A stretch of 64,000 bases of DNA from Tillus elongatus. Its lineage: Eukaryota; Arthropoda; Insecta; Coleoptera; Cleridae. Position 1 is the first letter of the stretch. Every line of letters begins with the position of its first letter. Below the pieces are notes generated by a model, which ran no database searches, was not told where the DNA came from, and saw only the letters and a program-made list of their open reading frames with translations. The translations under genes were made by a program, and so were the position numbers. This document shows, piece by piece, positions 48,660-62,209 of the stretch. Where the stretch lies: contig OZ023265.1 of assembly GCA_964006375.1 (NCBI GenBank), positions 115,578,358 through 115,642,357 of the forward strand, written 5' to 3'.

Positions 48660-48844
48660 CTTTCTGCAAAAGCGTGTAATTTTGCGACAAGACGGCTTTT
48701 TGTCGTAATCCCCAAGAAGTGAGACAGTCTCTAAATCACAATTTTGCTGAATGGATAGGTGTGGCTCAGTCTCATGGCCCCCTAGCAGTCCAGACTTGAC
48801 TCTCTTACATTTTTTTCTGTGCGGTTATTTAACAAATAAAATAT
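48660..48844 (+). pseudogene. DDE_3 transposase fragment, 5' piece
   Basis: The frames give WPPSSPDLTLLHFFLCGYL and then TNKI immediately before the left end of the LTR element at 48845. This is the third catalytic region of DDE_3 transposases. A C-terminal piece of the same kind appears at 52071-52236, so the relic seems interrupted by 3.2 kb of later insertions. Confidence 0.65.
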
Positions 48845-49240
48845 TGTTACGTTCTTTGGGGTTCTGGATTTGATTTGTTGACTAAGAAAATACAGCTTTT
48901 CAAACTACTAATTTATTATAACCAACTATTTCTTTTCTGCTTGCCTCTGATTGGGTAATGGGATCATCTCTTCCTCTCACAGCCCTCTTCACTGGAATGG
49001 CACTTTCACGGCAGACGTTTCTAATTTCCTCTATGGTGATCTTGTTACGTTCTTTGGGGTTCTGGATTTGTTGACTAACAAAAAACAGCTTTTCAAAATA
49101 CCAATTTATTATAACCAACTATTTCTTTTCTACTTGCCTCTGACTGGGTAACTGGATCGTCTCTTCCTCTCACAGCTCTCTTCACTGGAATGGCACTTTC
49201 ACGGCAGACGTTGCTCATTTCCTCTATGGTGATCTTCCGC
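48845..49240 (-). repeat. 198-bp tandem duplication joining LTR end and protease end
   Basis: Two tandem units start at 48845 and 49043. Each begins tgttacgttctttggggttc (the LTR end as at 51048), runs about 80 bp through aaccaactatttc, then switches directly to the protease C-terminal coding sequence (tgcctctga... to atggtgatctt). No pol or polypurine tract lies between. The first unit has an extra gatttg. It looks like a rearranged 3' end of the element. Confidence 0.8.
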
Positions 49241-49503
49241 ACTACCAGGTTACTGCCAGGCGACGTTATTATTTCTTCGTCGTTGATAGTCAGAATGTTA
49301 GTGCCAAGTATGGCGGCGACTATGGTTTTTTGCTTTGCCTTCCATGTCCCAATTTGCAGCTCGATGTCAGTTTCGCCAAATACCTGGATCCGATCACCAC
49401 CGGCTGCATTTACTCTGTACACTCTGTCTGGCTCTCTTACTCGCCATCTTGGTACCATGTCGAGGCGAATAATCGTCCCAGGTGCGCCTGTATCGACGAC
49501 CAT
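49093..49503 (-). pseudogene. Retropepsin-like protease region of the LTR element
   Basis: The minus-strand frame begins VVDTGAPGTIIR, with the DTGA active-site motif of retroviral-type aspartic proteases. It has AAILGTNIL further on, the usual (I/V)LG near the end of the fold, and reaches a stop inside LTR-like sequence. It is preceded in another frame by the gag zinc knuckle. The reverse transcriptase that should follow is absent, so the element cannot be autonomous. Confidence 0.75.
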
Positions 49504-50886
49504 CTAGGTCTCGTTACCGCTTACGTACCCATCTAGGACGAGAGCGCTACCAGAATCGCTAACCTGAGAAACAGATACGGGCCTTAGCTTTACTCTATCC
49601 CATGCCCGTGATCTTAGAGCCCAACATTCGCCTCGTATATGTCCCACCTTGTCGCAGTTCCAGCAGCGCAAGGCATTGGTACGGTGAGATCTTGTTGGGT
49701 GCCCATGAGACGTGGGACTCATTTATTCTGCTATTTTCTCTAGTAGCTGCATGACCTTGGACGAATTTGTTATATCTTCTTCTTGGCCTTGGGAGACTGC
49801 GAACTTTTACAAGACTTTCTGACGCTTGCTTGACCGCTTGAAACTCCGAGGAATGCGCCAATGCGTCGTTCAAGTTTTTGTGTCTCAGCGCCTGTTGGGT
49901 GCCGGGATCTCTGATGCCGCCAATGAAGATTTGCAGCGACAGCTGGTTTAAAAACTCCATCAAAGTTATGGGGTAGGCTAACCGTGTCAGTCTGACAACG
50001 TCTGCGTGGAGATGTTGGACACTTTCGCCCGATTTCTGACAACGATTTTTCAACTGGAATTGGTACAGCTGTCGTAAATGCTGGTCGCTAAACCTCATCT
50101 CTAATTGATGTCGTCTAACGCTGTCAAACCTTAAAGGTTCTTCCATGGAAATTCCGTGGAGCACATCTAGCGCATCTCCTCTGAGAGCTACAATTAACGA
50201 GGTCGCTTTCTCTCTCTCGCTGCAACCATTTGCTGTAGCGGCGGTTTCGAACTGGCGTAGACAAATACCGCATGGGACTGAGTCATCAAACGTGGGGACC
50301 TTAATGCTTACCACGTGGCTATCTTTGAGTCTGATGTTTCCCTTGACTAGGGTATCATACTTATTTTCTAGTGATTGCCTTTTCTGCTGTGCCTTCGCTT
50401 CTACCTCTTGCACGCTCGTCAGCTTGTCACGCACATCGTCGCTGATATCCGGTATTCGACTTTCTATTTGTTGGAAGATGTCGTCTTTTACCTGCTCCAT
50501 ACGTTCGTCCACACATGAAGTAATATTCTCAATTCTGCTGGCTTGTTCTTGCAGAATATTCTTTGTTTCTTCATCTCTTCTTATTTCCTCCTTTGCTTTT
50601 CGTCGCTTTTTTCTCTTGTCTCTTTGTCCCCTTGTCTCAGCTCTTCTTTCACTTTTTCATCTATTTTTCTGGCTTCTTTATCTTTCTTTCTGGCTTCTTT
50701 ATCTCTTATTCTGGCTTCTTCATCTCCTTTTCTCATTTCTTCTTTCTCTTCTTCGTCTCCTTTTCTGACCATTTCATATCTTTTTCTAGCTTCGTCTCGT
50801 GGTAATTTAGCCTCTTCGTCCATTTTTTTACTCATTTCTAATAGCTGGGTATCCATATTGGCTGTTGCGCTACGTGTCTTAGGCAT
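49504..50886 (-). pseudogene. Gag region of a Ty3/gypsy-type LTR element
   Basis: Reading begins at ATG opposite 50886. The first frame (50886-50581) is a highly charged E/K/R-rich coiled-coil-like segment (ARKRYEMVRKGDEEEK). The second (50512-49595) holds the capsid-like part with RFSDQHLRQLYQFQLKNR and IFIGGIRDPGTQQALRHK. A third (49722-49504) has the CCHC knuckle CWNCDKVGHIRGEC. Frame changes separate the three, so gag is broken. Layout N-terminal charged, capsid, knuckle, then protease is standard for gypsy-like elements in insects. Confidence 0.8.
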
Positions 50887-51047
50887 AGACGTACTTAAAG
50901 CTGGTACACAGTTTATTCTGTTTCAAAAACACGCCCAGTTCTGCTGACACAGATCTTCCAGAGATTTTAAAATTTTCCACGTTCTTCCACGAATATTCTG
51001 GAAAGTATTTCCGCTAGAAACTTGAAAATCCCACTTCTGACATGAGT

Positions 51048-51411
51048 TGTCACGTTCCTCGGGGTTCTGGATTTGTTGACTAACAAAATACAGCTATTCA
51101 AACTACTAATTTATTATAACCAACTATTTCCCAACCATAAACACACCAACTAAAATATTTCTCTCTATTACTAAATGTCTATAGTTTATTCTCGCCTCTG
51201 TTAATTCACACTACGCTAATTCATTCAATACTGACTTCTATGATCGCTTGTTATACACCAACACTAACCTATTACTGACTAACTCACACTATGTGCGGTT
51301 CGCCTATTTATAGTGTCCATAGAGATTCTAGACCTTCTACACTGTTCTACATCTGTCACTTCTGGTCCCTTCTAGAAATATAATTCCAGAGTGTTCGTTG
51401 GTACCAACACA
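51048..51411 (-). mobile_element. 5' LTR of the gag-pro element (about 362 bp)
   Basis: On the minus strand it starts TGTTGGTACCAACG near 51409 and ends GAACGTGACA at 51048, giving TG...CA ends. Immediately inside (51047 downwards, minus strand) lies actcatgtcagaagtgggat, the likely primer-binding region; the tRNA is not assigned. The partner at the left (48845) is a truncated, rearranged LTR end. No clear target duplication was seen. Confidence 0.7.
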
Positions 51412-51499
51412 CTTTACAAGCAGCCTCTGATCATAGAAGTAACAAAGTTCATGAATTTAATTCTCATAGACGGATGTGATAATATTTTTTTTTAAAGTC

Positions 51500-52070
<571 letters not shown>

Positions 52071-52074
<4 letters not shown>

Positions 52075-52236
52075 AAAGTAGAAAACGTTAAGGAACTAAA
52101 AAGACTAATAATTGACGCAATCACACAAGGTAATAATAATCCGGAAAGACTTCAAAATGTTTTGAGAAGTATTAGGAAGAGGTACGAGACCTGTATTCAA
52201 CAGAACCACCGCCAAATAGAAGAATGGTTGAACTAA
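52071..52236 (+). pseudogene. DDE_3 transposase fragment, C-terminal piece
   Basis: The frame reads KVENVKELKRLIIDAITQG, then LQNVLRSIRKRYETCIQQN and a stop at 52234-52236. This matches the usual C-terminal end of DDE_3 transposases. It begins exactly where the TA element ends, consistent with the element having inserted into the transposase relic that starts at 48660. Confidence 0.65.
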
Positions 52237-52512
52237 ATAATTACTATTTATATTTGTATTGTGTTATTTCAGTTATGTTATTTGAATTTTTCGTTACCGT
52301 TTCTTACTATAATCTATAGGTCGTTAATGCTGAAATTAATGCAGTGTCAATATTATTTTATTGCGTTAGAAATGTCAAAACAGTTCAAGACAAATGTTAT
52401 TTCATGGCAATCTCGACATTGCGTATTAATATGTGCGAGTACCAGTCTGAATAATTTCAACAGATTTTAATATCCTATATCTTCCAAACGAACTATGCAA
52501 TTACATAACATA

Positions 52513-52516
<4 letters not shown>

Positions 52517-52582
<66 letters not shown>
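52517..52582. repeat. (TA)n microsatellite
   Basis: About 64 bp of TA. The sequence after it (accgtgttccatttaaaaaa, 52629) resembles the end of a common non-autonomous repeat but was not delimited. Confidence 0.9.
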
Positions 52583-52584
<2 letters not shown>

Positions 52585-55500
52585 CTGTTTTAGTTACAGA
52601 ATGTAGTTTTAAAAAATCGAAAAATATACCGTGTTCCATTTAAAAAATATAAGTTTGAATGGCTCTAGTTTTATAAAACACCATGTATATTTAGAGATTT
52701 TATCATTAGAACATTTATAAAATCCTCAAAATCACTTTTTTGGAACAACTTTATAACACTAAAAATAACGAAGAAAAGTGGGGTGTGAAAGTTGAGTGAA
52801 TCACCATGGATATAAAGTCACATTACAATTAGGCAAGAAGTCGAAAAATTCAATAATATATATGTGCTCTTTATTCAAAATGAAAAAGCTGAAATTCTGC
52901 CAGGCAAAAACTGGCCACTCTGTATAGATAGCTGTATTTTTGTATGGTGTCGGCTATTGATAGAAATAGAAGCGTGTGGAAAGACTGCCTGTAAATATCA
53001 TGCCCAATTTAATGTGAAAGATTAGTTGATATAATATTTCGATATTTTCGCTATATAGAATTTGTCTTTATTACTGTTATTATTATTTAGCTTTTTATTA
53101 TTGTGATCCTTGTTAAGGTTAACATTTTATCAATGGTTGTTATGCATGCGTATAAATATTATTACTTTTCTGCTGCCTGATGACGTAATGACGCAACCGG
53201 TTGCTGTGAGGATAAGTAGCTATTGTAAAGACATAGGGAAGGCCCTTAAAACTGCATTTATAATAGAATATTATAAAGGAATTGTCTTAACTGTAGGTTA
53301 TTTGTTTATCAATTTGCTGTTTATTTCAACAAAGAACCTTAATTATCATACACTGCTGTAAGACATTAATAAAGACGTGTTTTTATTATATGTAGCCAAC
53401 ACTTTGTAATTACATCGTGAAAATTATTAATTATAAAGGGTACAACACTTGAAATTTCCTCATTAGCTCCTTTTCTCCCTTGTGAGCTTAACATTTGCTT
53501 AACATTTTCTTTGATGTAAGCATTCGCCTGTTTATAATTTGTGATACAAGTAATGCTGTGTAGACGAACACCAGTATGGTAGGTCTTAATTAAGGTAACA
53601 GTGACATGAAACATCCTACATCTAACGTAAGTAGCTCAGAGCTTATCAATTACGCTCACAGGTACAGAATTTTAAATAAATTAAACACTAGGTGACCAAG
53701 TTCATTAACCACATGAAACAGATGCCATGAGCGCGTTGGTTTGTTAGTTTCATGGAATTGTTAAAAAGTCGTTGCCACCCATTAGCACTTAGTTAAAACG
53801 TTAGAGTTTCACATAAATTTAATACTTATAGTATGTAAAAACATTACGTTTAGCTATATATCAGGCTGCATGCTGAATTAACTAACTGTATTTGACGAAT
53901 CTTAAAATGACATTTTGTCAATGCTAATTACAGACATAAATGTTTATTCTTTCTTTGGTTTGTAATATGTATTCTGAAAAAATGATGCTTAATTCACAGC
54001 TACTTTTAGCTTACTCATTCCTCACTCTGCTCAATAACCCTACCATCAGTTTCGTCTTTAAAACATTTTCAGAAAGAATAAAACAAAACGTTCTACTGTT
54101 TATCGTAACAAAGTTACAGTTTGCTGAGTTTCCTGACGTTTTATCAACTGGAATTTTCATGTTATCTAGATGAATTATTGTAACTAATTACCTCAACATG
54201 TATTTACCTTATATTGTGTTCGGAGTAAAATTGTATTATCTTTTAACTGGACTTAGAATCTGCATAGTGTAATATTGGTTATTCACACTTATTTTTCCCT
54301 ATCTTAAAGCATACCTTGCATCTTATGATTATCTACTTTATAATCATTTATCTTACTGCCTTCCTTTATCTCACCGTACTGTTACTTCCTTTGTTACTTG
54401 CATTTCTCTTGTCTATGGATTTTACCTCATCTTGCCTTATCGGTTTTATTTGCGTTTCTAGTCATCACGGTAAAACATAGTTGTTTGTGGTTATCACCAC
54501 GTGTGACTGAGGGTTGCCCTCTCTGCTAATCCAATACAAAATATAATGGCTCGGATGTGCAGCAGTCTTCAATGTGTGTGCACCTGCCTTGTGGTGTATA
54601 TCATCAGGTATATATAGTTATTGAGGATACTTTATAAGTTCGTTTTAAGTATACAGGCTGTTAATTAAGTACGGGGAAAAGTTACAGTATGCGATATCTC
54701 ATCAAATCCTAAGCAGAAAAATGGATGCAAACATGTGTCCTAAACCCCTTTGTTTTTCAGGTACAGGCTGTTGATTTTTTTTTTACAGTTTCTGTCTTGC
54801 ATCGAAAAGACCGCAGCCCGTAGAAAATTTTAATAGTGTCAATATAAAAGCACTAAACACTCTTTTATAAATATAACCAGTGCCATGATTGAGTGTTACC
54901 TATAGGACGAGACCCTTATACGCTTCCACGATCAAAACTAGACAAAAGCCATTTTTGACATTTTTGTTCAAATAAGCCGATTTTGACACAAACGAAAAGA
55001 TTGTAACTTTGGGGTAACGATTTTTTTAACTCTTGATTTGGTACGCGACTATGGGGATACCTTTCTAAATAATACACTGTTTTTTATCAAGAAAATGATC
55101 TGACTACCCCATACATTTCTTAATACATATATTTTTAAAATAATTTATTTTAGAATTATTAAAAAAAAACTATGATAATCTGCCTAAAGGGTAAATAAGC
55201 AATGGTAACAAATAATTTTTAATGTAACAATCATTGAAGATCTATCAAAACGAAAATGGCTCGTTTAACCAAAAAAGAAAGGAGACAACTGTTATCTACT
55301 TTTGATCGTGGAAGCATATAAGGCTGTTGATTTAAAAGGAATCAGTGGCGTACTGTATGTTTTCAAATTAAAGCCCATAAGTAACCTTTAAGCAAAGCAC
55401 TGGCGATATTTTGAAAATAGTGTCCCACCTAAATTATGCCATTTAGTGCATTTATAAGTGTCACCAGTTTCGGTTTTATACTAGATTGGGTCTTTTTGAT

Positions 55501-56400
55501 ATTTGGAAGGAACTTGTTTTTTTAGATAGACATAAACATTCTGGAAAACAAAGTGATTTGGGACCTATGTTTGGATAAACCTTTCGGCTTAGAGTTGAAT
55601 GACGAAAAGCATCCTAGACTTTTACTGCGTACGCAATTAACACTCTGTGTATGTTAATAAAAGGTAACTCCCCCCTTTTGATATGAAATAATATGGGTGT
55701 CCCAGGAGTATAAGTAATTACCTTTTTTTGGGAACAACTTTTCAAGCTTTAATCAAGCTTGACTGAATGAATATAATAGTATTTTGTCTTAATTTTGAAA
55801 CTAGTATCAACTCAACAATCAATTAACTTAACAATGTATTCTATAAAGCGTTCTTGAGCATGTCCTGGACAATCTTCCAAATAATTTTTTATTTAGGTGT
55901 CGATCTCGGCAGATAAACAGCACCACCCAGTAAGAAGGCATTCCAAAATTTAAGATTTAGATTAGACGCATTAATCTTTGGAACAAAATGACTTTTACTT
56001 TTTACTAAATACCTGCGCCACCAAATATACCTGTTACTTTTCATAATAAACCAACCGTGTAGGAATGCGCCTATAGTTGTTCTGTGGGGAATTTTAGTCA
56101 TATCTCAAGTGTTTACATTATGTTCAAGTGGCACGGCTACTGTTTAAAATCCTACCAGACGTCTGTTTCTAATTTTAAAACGATGGGAATGACAAGAAGG
56201 AAAACATCACGTGATTTACGTACTTAGAACTGTTATAGTGAAGAAGACTAATTGCAGAAATCAAGTCTACTGTCGGCATAATTAAAACATTGTAATAAAA
56301 TATAATTTTTAGTGAAGGGGTGACTAAAGCTCATAAGAGCTTATTTTAGATATAAGTACATTGCAGGATTTTAACTTTTATTAAAATATGACCGTATATA
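52583..56400. other. Repeat-like and AT-rich sequence, no gene recognised
   Basis: No intact gene. A short frame at about 55257-55310 (MARLTKKERRQLLSTFDRG) followed by a stop could be the start of a transposase relic. gtgtcccaggagtataag at 55691 and aatataaatcagtgcc-type tracts hint at unclassified repeats. A degenerate Penelope-type motif (cctgatgacgtaatgacgc) lies near 53174. Confidence 0.3.
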
Positions 56401-56417
56401 GTGTACTGAGATTATAG

Positions 56418-56419
<2 letters not shown>

Positions 56420-56501
<82 letters not shown>

Positions 56502-57010
56502 GGTGTCCCACAGTCACCGTTGGCTAGAAATACTTAGAGAACCGCAAAAGCTAGCAAATCAAAATTTGGTAGTCTACGTTCTATTAACTGAAAAAAATTC
56601 AAAATGGCGGATTTTCCAGAAGTGCCGGAAATTCATAACAACTTGGTTATTTTCATTAGAATAACCATGTTTTTTAATTTTTATATGACTCCATGTTCAA
56701 TTTTAGATCCACGTTATGGGACATACCAGTAACTTAAAACATCAACTTTCGGACACAAAAACTGTTTGATGTCTAAACTGACAAAAATACTCAGTGTTAA
56801 AAAAGTTTGTAACAGTGGAACTAACAAAGATATAACAACAAAATTTTGACAGTGGAAAGTCGAAGCACATAAGATTATTTCTGTTTAATTCAGTTTTGAA
56901 AATCATCCACAGAGCGGTTTTACATAAAATTGAACGAGGTCAACACAAAAGTGCCAAAAAGTCACTTTTTTAAATGGAACACTCTGTATGTTATAAGCTT
57001 GTTGGATAGA
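56420..57010. repeat. (TA)n followed by an unclassified non-coding repeat
   Basis: (TA)n occupies 56420-56500. The next segment begins cggtgtcccacagtcacc and ends aatggaacactctgtatg. Phrases like tcaaaatggcggattttcc and ggaacactctgtat are typical of non-autonomous elements. It has no coding frame. Confidence 0.45.
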
Positions 57011-57269
57011 AAATTGAACTCTGCAATGACATGCACTAGCATTACCTAATTACCTAATTTAACAATAGTCTGATCTTATTAACTTCACCCAGCAACCTAA
57101 CATACGTGGCGCACATAGTGGATTAAAATTCCATTCTATGTTTCTTTTTAATGACTATCTGATGAAACATTTTGATATCCACACTAAAGGAAATGATTTT
57201 TCTTCTAAATTTCCACAAAAATCTTAACATAGATGTTGCAGAATCTATGCCAAATATAATTTTACCGGA

Positions 57270-58353
57270 CTAACTGTCGTTCATTACCTGAAAGTGAATC
57301 ATATATCGAATTCGAAGGTGATATTTTGCCGCCTCTTTTTTTGTTAATTTGACTGCATATCTTCTGGTCAGATAGGCTTCTATTTTGGCTATGCACTGTT
57401 CAGCAAAGTTTTCGTTTTATGGAATTCCTTTTCCATGCATGCCAACCGACCTAAAGCGTTAGGTTTGCTATCTGGTAACGGTGTTCTGATCTTTCCATAG
57501 ATGTCCGATTTTAAAACAGTTCCCATTCTTTTGGTGGTATTTTCCATTGCCCTTTCAGCTTTAGCATCTTCAGCTAAGCTTGTCTCTTTCTCTTTAACTT
57601 ACATTCCTAATGCGTCAATTCGGAACGAATTTTTCAACAATTTTTATAGAGCTTCATCTTGATTTTCGGTACAACATAAGTGAAAACTGAAATCTATAAT
57701 GTTTTTATAATTGTAGGTATGATTTATCTTTCCATGAACTGCCAAGCTTAACCAGTTCTTTGATCAAATTGAAAATTTTCACTTCCATAAATCGCACTAT
57801 TCTTGCTATAGTTAAGCGACTGTTATCTTGTTCTATGAGAATATAAGGTTTGGAATTGTTATACAATGATAATAAGAGGGTATATATTAAAATAAGAATA
57901 TGATTTTCTAAGCTGATGCCTTTTTCCCCATTCTTTAATTTTTTTCTTGTACTGCAATGAGCTTATTTATTTATTATACAGCTATAAGCTTTGATTCCAA
58001 CTTCTTGCGGCTTCTAGAACTACTATAGGACTTTTTGCTGGTGGTGGAGGTTGTCCAGGAATAACTGATGTAGGCTTGGATACTGAACTTTCTTCACATC
58101 TAGAATGTACTGACCTGTTCTCAACTATTTTATCTCTACCCTTAGCCAAAACCATAGAACCATAATAAGTGCTGTCGAATGAAGCTTTGGCTTCTATTTC
58201 ACATGGATCAGCTTTATTTGATGAACTTAAAACTACCAATCTACTATAAGGGACATTTTCTTGTAAAACCAAATTCTCTATCTTTTCTTCATGTGTAATT
58301 TCCATTAATCCACGCTTTTTTTTCAACCGCCGACTCCTTCTGTCTTCACTCAT
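57270..58353 (-). pseudogene. Decayed unknown coding region (multi-frame)
   Basis: The minus strand opens with an intact 123-codon frame at 58353-57982: MSEDRRSRRLKKKRGLME, then a proline-rich end with PGQPPPPAKSPIVV. Further left, in other frames, come SRLTIARIVRFMEVKI (about 57820), LLKNSFRIDALGM (about 57620), SLAEDAKAERAMENTTKRMG and NALGRLACMEKEF (57590-57430), and AKIEAYLTRRYAVKLTKK with KYHLRIRYMIHFQ (57400-57290). The pieces have ordinary protein composition and run in the same direction, so this looks like one protein disrupted by stops and shifts. I do not recognise the family. It could be a retroelement ORF or a processed pseudogene. Confidence 0.45.
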
Positions 58354-59830
58354 TTTCCACTGTCAAGTGACACTGCCAGAATTATAAAATTTCAAACATC
58401 TCCAAAGTGCTGTTTTTTAACTCGAAGGACCAAATGTACGAGCAGCTTACTTGTACATTGTACAGTGTGAGCCGAAAAACTATACTACAAAACTAAAGAG
58501 CAGGTGTACCGTGTTGTGAACTGTAAGTCAATTTAACTTACAAAACTTATCTTATTATTTCTAACAACTGACTGACTGTCACTAACAACTTAAAAGTATG
58601 TGCATAAATACATAAACAGGCTTTTACTGAAAGAGTAATCTTTTTATAAAGTTATATGCCTGCAGAGAACCAATGCAATATTATGTATTACCCAAAATAT
58701 GCCTATTTCCGCTTACGAAAAACATTAATTTGTTTCAGATATAGAAACTTGACTCTATTTACATTAAATTGAACACTTTTTACTATGTCCCTAACTATTA
58801 TTAATAACAGAGCTAACTTGTAAGATCTCTTTTATTCAATAAATGTCTATTCACCGTGCTATAACTAACTAATAATGGTTTCATAATAATATTGAAAAGT
58901 AACGACTCTGTTGTGTCTGCGTATTATAAAGAACATCCGTATAAAATGCCTTACAGTTAAGTATATAAACGTCACAACAAATTGCAATAAATGCATTTAA
59001 AATGTTAATTCAGACATGAAATCAAGTTTCAACGCTACTTCATCACTTTCAATTCAATACTGCGGCTGCATAAAGATATAAAACATCTGACTGAAACTAC
59101 GAAGCAAGTTTCTACTATTATCTAAATTTACTTGCATACTCATCATACTCATTCTGGTTATTTTATGGCATCTATGGCTTCAATATTTTTAATATAACGT
59201 GAATCTAAATAACAGTACAAGGACGATATAGTAGCTTAATTAAGCTTAAAAGCTTGCGCCCATTACTGGATATCTAACAGGATCTGTGTCGGATGTAATC
59301 CTGGTAGTAGGGCTATTATGGTAGATTCCAATTTCGATATTTAGCCCCGTTTAGTCGCATTTTCATTACCTTTGAGACGCAACTGTTTAAATGAAACATC
59401 TGTAAAGTGGTGGGATTGCGCATTTCATCTTCTTTCGCGTCCCTTTTCATAATCCGCTTATAAACTTTAATAAAAGATATTCACGACAGTGTTGAAAAAT
59501 TCGATAAGAAAAAACCTTTTGCTGTTTTTAAAAGTACCGGAAAAAAAATATTCGCCAAGACTATGTGAGGTGCGTAGTTAATTTTTCTTTTACTTTACGA
59601 TTCTTTATGTAATGTTCCTTTAAATTGATCATGTAATACACAAGGATCATGAAAATAAAATCCTGAGTCAGCAAGTTTTATTTTGGTAGCGAATATCCAT
59701 TAAAAAAAATTCACCTGGCAATTACTTAATATTTTATTAAAGGATAAATTATTCTTTTATTTTTGATATAATATTTCATCCAATATAATATAATTTTCCA
59801 AAAAACATGGTCTCGACTTTCCCTCTGGCT
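58354..59830. other. AT-rich sequence, nothing recognised
   Basis: No promoter, repeat end or exon is supported upstream of the decayed frame. Confidence 0.3.
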
Positions 59831-59833
59831 TTA

Positions 59834-59835
<2 letters not shown>

Positions 59836-59926
<91 letters not shown>
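59836..59926. repeat. (TA)n microsatellite
   Basis: About 90 bp of TA next to the repeat at 59930. Confidence 0.95.
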
Positions 59927-59928
<2 letters not shown>

Positions 59929-59929
59929 G

Positions 59930-60270
59930 GTGTCTCTAAAATGTCTTTTAGACGAAAATATCGGTTTGAGTCAACTTACCTCAATACAAAGTTGCTTAGT
60001 TTGACCGCTAGACCGCCCTAAAGTTACTATTATGAATTTATTTATTTTTTGTTATAAATTAAACATGGGATTTTGCTAAAATTTGGTATGCACATTGTTT
60101 TAAGAGATGAAAAAATACCTATGAAATGTATGATCAGTATTAAGCCATGGGCGCAGAACGTAGACTTTTTTGAAATTGGAACTATCAAGTTTCTCCGCGA
60201 ATAAAAGAAAATTTTGTGTAGTATCAAATTTAGATAAAAATTTACTACGAAAAAAGCACTATGGATAAAA
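59930..60270. repeat. Interspersed repeat, copy 1
   Basis: The blocks gtttgagtcaacttacctc, ttgcttagtttgaccgctag and aaaatttggtat recur in the same order at 62210-62510 with about 70-75% similarity by eye. The minus strand holds short similar open frames (61 and 63 codons), but they share no known domain. Confidence 0.55.
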
Positions 60271-60742
60271 CACGACTACTCTCATGGTTATTTTTACATT
60301 TGCATTTTAGTGAATTTTCATTAAGAAAATTCATCGATAGAGAAGTAAGGATGGTGAAAATTTTTTGGAACATGAATTAAAGCAATTTAAGTAGTTACAG
60401 TCTGATACCAGAAAAAGGACAAAGCCAGAGAGAGTAGTTAGCTGCCGTGTGTAGATTGATACATACCAGGCATACATCTTAATGCAACGTTAACCAGACG
60501 ATACAAATAACAACAATCCTAACATACAACGAACGTGCTCGGATTTGTAAAATGTTCCAATATCCTAATCTGAAAATGAGAGGGAAAATAAGGAAGTTTT
60601 GTATCAGCTGCTTGAAGTAAAAACCAGATGTCATAGTGTATTTTGTCTATTTATTATGGTTTGACAGTTCTGTTTTGAGGTTAAGCAAATGATTGTATAT
60701 GCTTCTTAAATTGGAACCAAAGAATATTAATGTGTTTTGTTT

Positions 60743-60870
60743 ATTAGTGAATTTTCTTAACGGAGATCCCGACTTTTGAATTTTGAAAAAATTTCTTGAA
60801 ATGAGCGCAAACTAGGCCCCTAGAACCCATCTCCAGGATCAGTTTCAATTTTTATATGTATTTATATATA
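60743..60870 (+). mobile_element. TA element, left-arm fragment
   Basis: The sequence ttagtgaattttcttaacg, gagatcccgacttttgaat, aaatgagcgcaaactagg and ctccaggatcagtttcaa ends in a few TA units only. A right terminus (ctactataacgcacttgctgcg) is found separately at about 62045-62076. Confidence 0.65.
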
Positions 60871-62205
60871 TTTATTATTGTTTGATAGTTCTGTTTTGAG
60901 GCTAAGTAAATAAATGTGTTATTGTATAGGTATTATGCTTCTAAAATTGGAAACTAAAGAATATTAATATTAATATTTGTTGATAAATTTTTCAACGAAG
61001 TAAATAATGAATAGGTACCTAGCTTCTTGACTTTTACGAATTTAGGAGTAGGAGCCTTTTACTTGTTTCCACCTCTTGTGTTAAAAAGCTATTAAAGCGG
61101 ATCGCATAGGAAATCAGTTCACCTCGAGTGCCAGAACATATACACAAAAAAAAAGAAAGCAGGGTCTAGCTCGCCTAATAGATTTTTGCATAAAATGAGG
61201 CTCACTGCAAATAAAACAAAGTCACACCTCGAAAAGCTGCTTTAAAAAAAATTGCAACCATACATCCTTTATACCCTATCTACCCCGTAGCACCCATTCC
61301 TCCAGGTCTCGTAACTTCCTTGAGGGTTGTTCCCAAGAAATTATACTTCTCGTTTCTGCATTGAGGGTAGTTATAGGCATGCAAGAGGGAAGGAAAACGT
61401 TCATGATGAAATAGCGGACTTCAGCACCGGTCCCCTCAGTCAAAAACAAGGATGAGTGAAATTTGAGAACTGGATAGTGATAAGCAACTGCAGGGAAAGG
61501 GTGTACCGGAAAATGAACATGTAACATAGCGACCGAACAAATAGATAAATTGCGAGAAAAAATATCATTTTAACTTACCGCACCAGGCCAGCGAATAAGT
61601 TTAAATGTAAATAACTCGGCAAAGACAAGAAATCACAAGGTACAAATAGTGTCAACGTGCATTTAAGAGGCCAAATTTTATCTATCAGCAGTCGATTTAT
61701 CTAAAATCGTCCGTGGACTAAACAGCAAATTCGCGTGAATTAAGTTTGATTTCTGAAAAACTCTTGTAACGTTAATAAAATTTGTAATACAAGTTTGTTT
61801 TAAAGAAACTTGCAGTATCTAGGTATACCAAATTTTAATTTTCTACCTTCTTAAAAATTGAGTCTTGAGCATTTAAATTTTTCTCAAAAGGGGCTAGATC
61901 ACAACATTTAAATATTTTGTATGGTAGTAGAGAGGTATATATGGTAAAATCTTTTAAAAATTCTTCACATGAGCGTGCATGAGGACCGATAAATCCGATC
62001 TTCGATTAGTAATATGCCGTAATACTATTGTACAATTCTTATAAAAATCCACTACTATAACGCACTTGCTGCGTCCCGAAGTTTCAACAATGAGAAACAG
62101 TTTACACAAGAAGGAATCCTGGAACATAAATGGACACAAATAAAAAAGTCATAATAACTGTTCAGATGCCTTTCACATGCATACAAAGATTTATTACGTA
62201 GACGC
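60871..62205. other. AT-rich sequence with repeat fragments
   Basis: 61276-61527 is somewhat GC-richer, with an 83-codon minus-strand frame (VHFPVHPFPAVAYHYPVL), unrecognised. 61574-61720 is the partner of the repeat at 46.2 kb. 62045-62076 is an element terminus. No gene is supported. Confidence 0.35.
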
Positions 62206-62209
62206 AAAA

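Noticed and set aside
50145..50947. Long + strand frames (up to 207 codons) with hydrophobic runs
   Set aside because: They are antisense to the charged gag region; the Phe/Ser/Leu runs mirror its Glu/Lys/Arg codons.
53160..53210. Hammerhead-like cctgatgacgtaatgacgc near caaccggtt
   Set aside because: No GAAA follows in the right place and no stem II can be drawn; at most a decayed Penelope terminus.
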